NCBI GenBank assembly: GCA_937900435.1
Contig: CALCEG010000054.1
Location: 1-11,207 of the forward strand
DNA: 11,207 nt
Source of the DNA: an uncultured Alphaproteobacteria bacterium
GTDB lineage: Bacteria; Pseudomonadota; Alphaproteobacteria; Rs-D84
Direction: 5' to 3'
Position numbers and translations under genes: made by a program. Of this stretch, positions 6,048 to 11,207 are shown one piece after another. The stretch's first letter is position 1. Each line of letters begins with the position of its first letter. Under the pieces are notes generated by a model. That model was not told where the DNA came from. It worked only from the letters and a program-made list of their open reading frames with translations, and made no database searches.

Positions 6048-6842
6048 TCAGGACTTTATATCGTTGGAACGCCAATTGGAAATTTATCTGATTTTTCGCC
6101 GCGCGCAATTGAGGTTTTGAAAAATGTCGATTTGATTGCGGCAGAAGATACGCGTGTGTTTGGAAAGTTGGCAGTGCATTTTGATATTAAAACAAAACGA
6201 ATTTCGTGTCATGAACATAATGAACGTGATGTTGTGCCACAAATAATAGAAAAAATTCAATCCGGGATGGCGGTTGCGTGCGTTTCTGATGCAGGGATGC
6301 CGTCTGTGTCAGACCCGGGATTTCGATTGGTGCGTGCCGCGCGTGGGGCAGGGGTGCCGGTATTTGTTGTGCCTGGGCCTGTGGCGGCGATAAGTGCGCT
6401 GGTGCTGTCGGGATTTCCAACAGACAGGTTTACGTTCTGTGGGTTTATGGACGAAAAAAAATTACGCGATGATAATAAAATTCCACATACTATTATCTAT
6501 TATGAAAGCCCAAACAGAATTATGAATACGATTGCAAATATGGCGCGTATTATGCCAGAACGACAAATTGCAATCGTGCGTGAAATTACAAAAATTCACG
6601 AAGAAACGATTATTGGTTATCCGTCTGAATTGATGAATATTACACCGCCGCGTGGTGAAATAGTTATTGTGGTTGCGCCAAGACCAGAACATAAAATGTC
6701 TGATGCGGAAATATCAAGTATTGTAAATGATATTGCGGCCAGCTCTATGAAAAGTGCGGCGGCTGATTTGGCATTGCGTGCAGGGATTTCAAAAAAAGAA
6801 GCGTATAAAAGATTATTAAACAAGGATAATAAAGATGATTAA
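6042..6842 (+). CDS. rsmI: 16S rRNA (cytidine(1402)-2'-O)-methyltransferase RsmI
   Basis: RsmI uses S-adenosylmethionine to methylate the ribose of C1402 in the decoding centre of 16S rRNA, in the cytoplasm. The 266 residues show the family's tetrapyrrole-methylase fold. GTPIGNLSD (9-17) is the N-terminal signature, AAEDTR (33-38) follows, and SDAGMPSVSDPG (82-93) is the SAM-site loop. VVPGP (109-113) and YYESPNR (153-159) are also characteristic. The linker between FCGFM and YESP is several residues shorter than in typical homologues. The ATG at 6042 is supported by AAGGA 7-8 bases upstream and by the conserved N-terminus. It is divergent from lpoA with only 48 bases between, and its last 8 bases overlap engB, so it leads a coupled operon. 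Confidence 0.96.
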   Translation: MQSGLYIVGTPIGNLSDFSPRAIEVLKNVDLIAAEDTRVFGKLAVHFDIKTKRISCHEHNERDVVPQIIEKIQSGMAVACVSDAGMPSVSDPGFRLVRAARGAGVPVFVVPGPVAAISALVLSGFPTDRFTFCGFMDEKKLRDDNKIPHTIIYYESPNRIMNTIANMARIMPERQIAIVREITKIHEETIIGYPSELMNITPPRGEIVIVVAPRPEHKMSDAEISSIVNDIAASSMKSAAADLALRAGISKKEAYKRLLNKDNKDD

Positions 6843-7389
6843 GTTTGTGGGCAGTTTTGAAACGGTGAAATCTTTGCCAAATACTCAGTTTGCCGAGTTT
6901 GCCTTTATCGGGCGCAGTAATGTTGGAAAATCTTCATTGATAAATGCGGTCTTGGGGGCGCCGGTTGCCAGAACGTCTAATACCCCCGGGCGTACGCAGA
7001 GTTTGAATCTGTTTAATTTAGATGACAGGGTTATGATTGTTGATTTGCCGGGCTATGGTTATGCCAAGGTGTCAAAGGCGGATGCAATGCGCTGGCTAAA
7101 CAGACTGGAAGATTATTTGTTAAATAGACGGCAACTAAAGCGTTTGTTTATTCTGATTGATTCGCGTATTGGTGTGCGTGATTCTGATTTAGATTTGATG
7201 GATTTTTGTGATGCGAATGCGATCCCTTATCAAATTGTTTATACCAAAAAAGATAAAAAAGTTCGTGAACAAAAGCAAAGACAAATTCTGCATACGGCGC
7301 ATGGTGCGATGTTGCCAGAAATATTGGAAACGTCTGCAGAAAAAAAGACGGGATTGGAATCAATAAGGAATACGCTTGGAATCAAATAA
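6835..7389 (+). CDS. engB: Ribosome biogenesis GTP-binding protein EngB (YihA/YsxC)
   Basis: EngB is a small essential GTPase that helps assemble the large ribosomal subunit. The 184 residues contain every G motif: P-loop GRSNVGKS (26-33), switch I with NTPGRTQ (49-55), DLPGYGYA (70-77), TKKD (137-140) and TSAEK (166-170). The length and the short N-terminal lead match a minimal EngB. ATG 6835 lies within the end of rsmI (8-base overlap) with AAGGA about 9 bases upstream. Its 3' end in turn overlaps addB by 14 bases, so the three products are likely translated from one message in a coupled way. No key residue is missing. Confidence 0.97.
   Translation: MIKFVGSFETVKSLPNTQFAEFAFIGRSNVGKSSLINAVLGAPVARTSNTPGRTQSLNLFNLDDRVMIVDLPGYGYAKVSKADAMRWLNRLEDYLLNRRQLKRLFILIDSRIGVRDSDLDLMDFCDANAIPYQIVYTKKDKKVREQKQRQILHTAHGAMLPEILETSAEKKTGLESIRNTLGIK
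7365..7378 (+). promoter_or_regulatory. Ribosome site deciding the TTG start of addB
   Basis: AAGGA (7365-7369) lies 6 bases before TTG 7376. The next in-frame ATG is at 7445 and would remove the conserved first beta strand of AddB, so TTG 7376 is the likely start. The site lies inside the engB coding region. Confidence 0.75.
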
Positions 7390-9886
7390 CAATATCTTTT
7401 GTGCAACAAATCCTGCAAAAATATTGGACGCGTTGTGGCGCGTGATGATGGATAGTGGGGGTGATGTTGCTGATATGTTGATTTTCTTGCCCAGTCGTCG
7501 TGCAGTGCGCAGTGTTGAAAAAATGATTGCAGAAAAGTTGGGGGGTGTTACGATTCTGCCACGATTGGTTGCCTTGGGCGAAGGGGTGGATGACGAATTT
7601 GACGAAGATATTGTTGATAAAGACAATGTCGTTTCAAAAATGGAAAGGGTTGCCGTTTTGGCAAAGTTGTTGGCGGCAGATGCAAGTGTCGGAAATTTAG
7701 CAACTGCATTGCCTGTGGCCCACGATTTAGTGCGTATACAAGATTATTTGGAAAACGAGGGCGTTAATCCGGCTGATATAAATTGGGCAAATTTAGTTGA
7801 TGAAAAATATGCAAACCATTTTCAAAACAAAGCTAGAATTTTAAGTATATTGTCGGGGTTCTTGCCAGAATATATGGGGGACAGATTAACGTCTGCCCAG
7901 ATGCGTAATCGTGATATTCGGGCGTGGATTGATGTACTGGATAAATATAAATTGGTGATTGTTTGCGGGTCAACGGGCAGCGTGCCTGCGACTGCAGATT
8001 TAATTGTTAATGTCGCAAATAAAAAGTATGGGCGCGTGTTGCTAAGTGGTAAGATTTCTGGGCGTGTTCAGGATTTTGAATTAAATACAAATCCGTATAA
8101 TGCAGAATACAAATTGCTTAAACGAATCGGGATTACGGCAGATGATGTTATCAAAATAGATGTTGGTGATTCTGTTGTTGATTTTATGAATTATGCGTTT
8201 GGAAATGATTGTGTGGAAAATACAACCATAAACAGAAATTTAAAAAATTGTAATTTGATTGTTGCGCCACGCGAATCTGTCGAAGCGGCGGTCGTGGCAC
8301 AAATTGCAAAACAAGCGGTCGTAGATAATAAATCTGTGCTGGTAATAACGCCTGATGCCGCCGGAAATCAACGTATAGCCGAAGAATTGCGTGTGGCAGG
8401 AATAGAAGCGGACTTTTCATCTGGGACATCTGGGACGATGACTGATGCTGGGCGCGCAATTTTAAATTTGTTGGACAAGTGGATAGAGCAAGAACAAAAT
8501 CCGTTTGATAAACTGTATGCGCAATGTAATCAAAATTTATTCGATACAATTGCGCAAATGGTTGAGATCTATGCGGACGCGTTAACGCCATCTGTTCAGA
8601 TTGATTCCCCAGACAGTGTGCAGGTGTGGGGCGCGATAAAAGAATTATCTGATGCATTAATGGTTGCTGGTATTATTGTGGGGGCAGGTGATGCGCGCGT
8701 ATTTGTTGCGGATTGTTTGACTGGGATATCTGTGCGACCACAAATGAAAGAAAATGCACAGGTTGTTGTCTTGGGGACGATTGAATCGCGTATGCAAAGT
8801 GCAGATGTTGTTGTGCTGACTGGATTAAATGATGGTATGTTTCCTGCGCGTGGTTATGAAAATAATTGGTTGCCAAAATCGGTTGCAGAAAGTATAGGTT
8901 TGCCATCGCCAGATCGCAAGGTTTCTTTGCAGGCATTGGATTTTATCAATTTATCTTGTGGTGAAACGGTTTATTGGTTACGGACGGCGGTTGCAGGTGG
9001 GGTTCAGACAACAGAATCGCGTTTCTTGTCGCGTGTGGTGGCGCGCCGGGGCGATTTTAATATAAATACGGATTTGCTGGCACTGGTTGCAGAACGTGAT
9101 AATGTCCCAGAAAAAAAGTTGGATTATTCTGCGCCAATGCCACCGCCAGATTGGTCTGATGTTTTTGTGACGGAACTGGATTTGTTGATACATAATCCAT
9201 ATGCTTTCTATGTGCGCCATATTTTGCGATTGAATGTCCAAAATGATTATTGGGCCTTGCCAGATGCGCGTGATTTTGGAAACTTGGTACATTCAGTCAT
9301 AGAAAATGCGACAGATTTTTCTGTGCCGTATTTGGTTGCTCAGATGGATGCGTGTGCGCGTGAAATCTTGGGCGAAAACAGCATTGTATTTCATTTCTGG
9401 CACAAGCGGTTTTTGGAAATTGCCCCAGTTTTGGCGGATGTATTTTTAAATGAATCAAAATCTTATGCGGAAATTGGTGGGCAAGTAAAAATCGCAGGTC
9501 GAATTGTGCGCGCGCGTGCAGACCGCGTTTGGGACGGATGTGTCTTGGATATAAAAACTGGGGCTGCACCAACGAAAAAACAATTATTAGACGGCAATAT
9601 GCCACAGTTACCACTGGAAGCATTAATCTTGCAGTCTGGTGGATTTAAAATCCCAACAACAGAAAAATCAAAAACCCCAATAATGCGATTCTTGCAACTG
9701 CGTAACAACGATGTTCGCTTAATCGAGTACGACCAAAACACAACCGCAGAAATGGTAACCGCAGCATTGGAAAAAACGATCGATTTATTCAATATGTATT
9801 CTGCGGGTGGTGCCGCATACGAATATCACGACACAAGCGACCAAAGGTATAGAATCTATGACGATCTTGCCCGCATAAAAGATTAA
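7376..9886 (+). CDS. addB: Double-strand break repair protein AddB, compact alphaproteobacterial type
   Basis: AddB is the nuclease subunit of the AddAB helicase-nuclease that resects double-strand breaks for RecA-dependent repair. The 836 residues begin with a helicase-like region that lacks a Walker A lysine motif, as expected for AddB; LIFLPSRRAVRS near 36-47 is the alphaproteobacterial N-terminal signature. The C-terminal half has LIHNPYAFYVRHILRLN and a RecB-family PD-(D/E)XK nuclease. That nuclease has DFGNLVH with H639, RARADR with D716, LDIKTG with D725 and K727, and PQLPLEA with Q744, so its catalytic residues appear intact. No four-cysteine iron-sulfur pattern like that of Bacillus AddB is evident. 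It is shorter than typical alphaproteobacterial AddB, which are often near 1000 residues. It starts at TTG, overlaps engB by 14 bases, and ends the operon. The addA partner usually found next to it is absent here and must lie elsewhere if present. Confidence 0.92.
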   Translation: MESNNNIFCATNPAKILDALWRVMMDSGGDVADMLIFLPSRRAVRSVEKMIAEKLGGVTILPRLVALGEGVDDEFDEDIVDKDNVVSKMERVAVLAKLLAADASVGNLATALPVAHDLVRIQDYLENEGVNPADINWANLVDEKYANHFQNKARILSILSGFLPEYMGDRLTSAQMRNRDIRAWIDVLDKYKLVIVCGSTGSVPATADLIVNVANKKYGRVLLSGKISGRVQDFELNTNPYNAEYKLLKRIGITADDVIKIDVGDSVVDFMNYAFGNDCVENTTINRNLKNCNLIVAPRESVEAAVVAQIAKQAVVDNKSVLVITPDAAGNQRIAEELRVAGIEADFSSGTSGTMTDAGRAILNLLDKWIEQEQNPFDKLYAQCNQNLFDTIAQMVEIYADALTPSVQIDSPDSVQVWGAIKELSDALMVAGIIVGAGDARVFVADCLTGISVRPQMKENAQVVVLGTIESRMQSADVVVLTGLNDGMFPARGYENNWLPKSVAESIGLPSPDRKVSLQALDFINLSCGETVYWLRTAVAGGVQTTESRFLSRVVARRGDFNINTDLLALVAERDNVPEKKLDYSAPMPPPDWSDVFVTELDLLIHNPYAFYVRHILRLNVQNDYWALPDARDFGNLVHSVIENATDFSVPYLVAQMDACAREILGENSIVFHFWHKRFLEIAPVLADVFLNESKSYAEIGGQVKIAGRIVRARADRVWDGCVLDIKTGAAPTKKQLLDGNMPQLPLEALILQSGGFKIPTTEKSKTPIMRFLQLRNNDVRLIEYDQNTTAEMVTAALEKTIDLFNMYSAGGAAYEYHDTSDQRYRIYDDLARIKD

Positions 9887-9908
9887 ATATAATGGCGTAT
9901 ATAAAAGT

Positions 9909-9954
9909 AAATCGGGAATCTTATGTAACCTCTGTACACTACGATTCCCGATTT
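9909..9954 (+). terminator. Long-stem hairpin after addB, possible terminator
   Basis: A perfect 12-base-pair stem joins 9909-9920 (AAATCGGGAATC) to 9943-9954 (GATTCCCGATTT) around a 22-base loop. Inside the loop TGTA (9924-9927) can pair with TACA (9935-9938). It begins 22 bases after the addB stop. The 3' side is followed by CATTTTATC, which is T-rich but not a clean T run, and the loop is large for an intrinsic terminator. It could instead be an mRNA 3'-end stabiliser or a copy of an interspersed repeat. Confidence 0.55.
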
Positions 9955-10002
9955 CATTTTATCTGCACCATTCTATTTAATCTTTCAAAGTTGTTGATGT
10001 TG

Positions 10003-10011
10003 TGTTATTAT
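10003..10011 (+). promoter_or_regulatory. Predicted extended -10 promoter for the lipoprotein gene
   Basis: TGTTATTAT (10003-10011) matches an extended -10 element. The -35 region 17 bases upstream (TTTCAA, 9983-9988) is weak, as is common with extended -10 promoters. Transcription would begin near 10018, giving a leader of about 30 bases. The rest of the 161-base gap between addB and this gene holds only the hairpin and no other feature I can support. Confidence 0.4.
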
Positions 10012-10047
10012 TACTGTGTATTAATTAAAAAAATAAAGGAGAAAATT

Positions 10048-10407
10048 ATGAAAAAATTATTGTTAATGTTGCCAATAATTTCTTTGGCGGCCTGTGCATC
10101 AGAAGATTATACAAAATATGATGCTGTTTTTGAAGGGTGTGAACGTATTGAAACAACAGCTGAACATTTGGTTTATAAATGTCCTGTAACACAAGAGTGG
10201 GTGGCTGCGGTTAAAGCGATTGAACCAAATGGTAAGTTTTTTGTGAGGGGAAATTTAAATATTGCAGAATTGTATGCAGATACAGAAAATGTTTATTCAG
10301 AACTTGTGTTTAATGATGAAGGTAATTGTGCAGAAAGTTATACGATTCGTACAATGGTTGCAGAACCAACAGAAACAGCAGATTGGGCTGTTATTGGTTG
10401 TCGTTAA
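10048..10407 (+). CDS. Small predicted lipoprotein, unknown function
   Basis: This encodes 119 residues. The N-terminus MKKLLLMLPI is a short signal ending in the lipobox L13-A-A-C16, so the mature protein of 104 residues is lipid-anchored at Cys16. Four further cysteines (31, 45, 94, 118) could form two disulfides. The rest is acidic, with many aromatic and Glu residues, and matches no family I recognise. The frame stays open upstream to 9892, but ATG 10048 has a strong ribosome site (AAAGGAG, 6 bases before) and starts the signal peptide, so the upstream part is untranslated. It stands alone between the addB hairpin and a bidirectional terminator. Alanine follows Cys16, so outer-membrane sorting is likely by the usual +2 rule. 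Confidence 0.82.
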   Translation: MKKLLLMLPIISLAACASEDYTKYDAVFEGCERIETTAEHLVYKCPVTQEWVAAVKAIEPNGKFFVRGNLNIAELYADTENVYSELVFNDEGNCAESYTIRTMVAEPTETADWAVIGCR

Positions 10408-10414
10408 TTTAATT

Positions 10415-10441
10415 AAAAAAACCGCCATTGGCGGTTTTTTT
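10415..10441. terminator. Bidirectional intrinsic terminator
   Basis: The stem CCGCC (10422-10426) and GGCGG (10430-10434) encloses a 3-base loop (ATT). Seven A (10415-10421) precede it and seven T (10435-10441) follow it. It starts 8 bases after the lipoprotein stop and lies 22 bases beyond the end of yebC on the other strand, so it can end both convergent transcripts. Confidence 0.93.
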
Positions 10442-10463
10442 GTTCTTGATTATGTTGGTGTTT

Positions 10464-11138
10464 TTATGCCGCGGCTGTAAATACCTTTTGTACGTCGTCG
10501 TTTGCATCCAATGCATCAACCAACTTTTCGATTTTTGCATATGATTCATCGTCCAAATCCATTGGCATATTTGGTAACCAGGTTAATTCGGCTTGTTCTG
10601 GTTCGCCCAGTTTATCTGCCAGGATTTTTTGCGCGGTGATAAAATCTTCGGGTTTTGTGGTGATGATAAAACCTTCTTCGCTGGTTTCCAGATTGTCTGC
10701 ATTTGCGTCCATAATGATTTCCATCATTTCGTCTTCGGTTTTACCAATCGATGCAGGATACATAATTTGACCGGCGCGTGTGAACATAAATACGACCGAG
10801 CCTTCTTCGCCCATGTTGCCACCGTTCTTGGCAAAAATGTTGCGGATTTCAGGAACTGTACGGCGTGGGTTGTCGGTCAGCGCTTCTACGATAACAGGAA
10901 CTGCACCTGGGCCATAGCCTTCGTATCTGACGGATTCGTAATTTTCTGTATTTGCGCCAGATGCCTTGTCAATTGCGCGTTTGATGTTGTCGTTCGGCAT
11001 TGAATTTTTGCGTGCGGTTAAAATCGCTAAGCGCAAACGTGGGTTGTTGTCCGGGTTTTTGTCGCCCAGTTTTGCCGCCATTGTTATTTCACGCGCCAGT
11101 TTGGTAAATAAACCGCTGCGCGCAGCATCTGCAGCACC
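10464..11138 (-). CDS. yebC: YebC/PmpR-family protein, N-terminus missing
   Basis: YebC/TACO1 proteins are cytoplasmic factors that bind ribosomes or DNA; members were described as transcription regulators and more recently as helping translation of difficult proline-rich stretches. Clear family sequence runs from LFTKLAREIT through NPRLRLAI, MPNDNIKRAI, YEGYGPGAV, DNPRRTVPEIR, KNGGNMGEEGSV to a C-terminal QKVFTAAA. The first in-frame ATG (11081) falls after the LFTKLAREIT helix, which is part of the conserved fold. In-frame homology continues upstream to GAADAARSG, ending near 11138. Before that the usual M-A-G-H-S-K...HRKG start is absent, and the frame meets a TAA near 11199-11201. The gene is therefore either 5'-damaged or cut by an assembly error; an internal start at 11081 would give 205 residues. 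Its 3' end faces the lipoprotein gene across the shared terminator. Confidence 0.88.
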   Translation of the reverse strand, partial: GAADAARSGLFTKLAREITMAAKLGDKNPDNNPRLRLAILTARKNSMPNDNIKRAIDKASGANTENYESVRYEGYGPGAVPVIVEALTDNPRRTVPEIRNIFAKNGGNMGEEGSVVFMFTRAGQIMYPASIGKTEDEMMEIIMDANADNLETSEEGFIITTKPEDFITAQKILADKLGEPEQAELTWLPNMPMDLDDESYAKIEKLVDALDANDDVQKVFTAAA

Positions 11139-11207
11139 ATATGGAACTTGGGTGCCATAATGGCAGCGTGCTTCTTCATCAGCTCCAGTGTGGTAGCCTT
11201 ATCCTTC
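11139..11207. other. Right-edge segment not matching yebC
   Basis: The expected yebC 5' end is not here. By hand count 34 of 69 bases are G or C, higher than the AT-rich genes around it. On the minus strand a different frame is open from the edge with codons such as AAG, GAG, CTG, GCC and ACC, which the neighbouring genes use less than their AT-ending synonyms. It reads KDKATTLELMKKHAAIMAPK near the edge, and the frame runs on into yebC to a TAA at about 11087-11089. This suggests foreign or chimeric sequence, or a rearrangement, at the sequence end. I do not recognise the peptide. Confidence 0.5.

Noticed and set aside
8184..8657. 157-codon open frame on the minus strand inside addB
   Set aside because: It is a shadow frame with low-complexity His/Gln-rich translation and no ribosome site. 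The addB frame carries the conserved protein.
9297..9792. Two minus-strand open frames over the AddB nuclease domain
   Set aside because: They overlap each other and the conserved nuclease motifs, with no plausible start signals or recognisable protein features.
9892..10047. Upstream extension of the small lipoprotein to 9892
   Set aside because: It would run through the hairpin and put the signal peptide in mid-protein. A strong ribosome site precedes ATG 10048.
183..10407. Toxin-antitoxin, CRISPR or other defence system
   Set aside because: I looked for short paired genes, direct repeats with spacers, and nuclease/helicase islands. The only nuclease is AddB, a housekeeping repair protein, and no repeat array is present.
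10593..11003. 136-codon plus-strand frame opposite yebC
   Set aside because: It is the antisense of a strongly conserved gene and gives a Cys/Phe/His-rich translation typical of shadow frames.

Overview
This window looks like a piece of chromosome from an AT-rich alphaproteobacterium, probably a small-genome, host-associated or gut-type lineage (inference). The best taxonomic marker is AddB, whose C-terminal nuclease reads like the alphaproteobacterial form. The genetic code is standard: TGA is used as a stop and TGG as Trp. Most genes are ordinary vertical genes. The less ordinary part is a block of exported proteins of unknown function at about 1.9-4.4 kb. I saw no insertion sequence, phage gene, CRISPR array, toxin-antitoxin pair or recognisable defence system.

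Layout, left to right. Positions 1-82 hold the 3' part of tRNA-Tyr (GTA), followed by a strong intrinsic terminator. The plus strand then carries a small secreted protein (183-539), a leaderless-looking HExxH putative metallopeptidase (571-1284) and, 6 bases later, a membrane-anchored FAM173-like methyltransferase (1291-1884). The stop codon of the methyltransferase directly abuts the stop codon of a four-gene minus-strand operon (5993 down to 1885). That operon starts with an LpoA-like lipoprotein (penicillin-binding protein activator), continues with a glycine-zipper-rich exported protein that is an internal duplication, and ends with two tandem Cys-rich exported paralogues. Gaps in the operon are 1 base, a 4-base overlap and 14 bases, so it reads as one transcript.

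A 48-base gap with overlapping back-to-back promoters separates lpoA from the plus-strand operon rsmI-engB-addB (6042-9886). Its genes overlap by 8 and 14 bases, and it joins 16S rRNA 2'-O-methylation, ribosome assembly GTPase and double-strand-break repair. The rsmI/lpoA divergent neighbourhood is also known in E. coli (yraL/yraM). AddB is compact, starts at TTG, and is not followed by addA here. A long-stemmed hairpin follows addB, then a 119-residue lipoprotein, a bidirectional terminator, and yebC on the minus strand.

At the right edge YebC homology stops abruptly near 11138. The last ~69 bases have higher G+C and GC-rich codon usage in another frame, so yebC is either truncated or the sequence end is chimeric.

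The most interesting points for follow-up are the exported module downstream of lpoA (self-duplicated glycine-zipper protein plus Cys-rich paralogues), the metallopeptidase/FAM173 pair with its leaderless promoter, and the yebC edge anomaly. All functional statements come from reading motifs by eye; no search was run.
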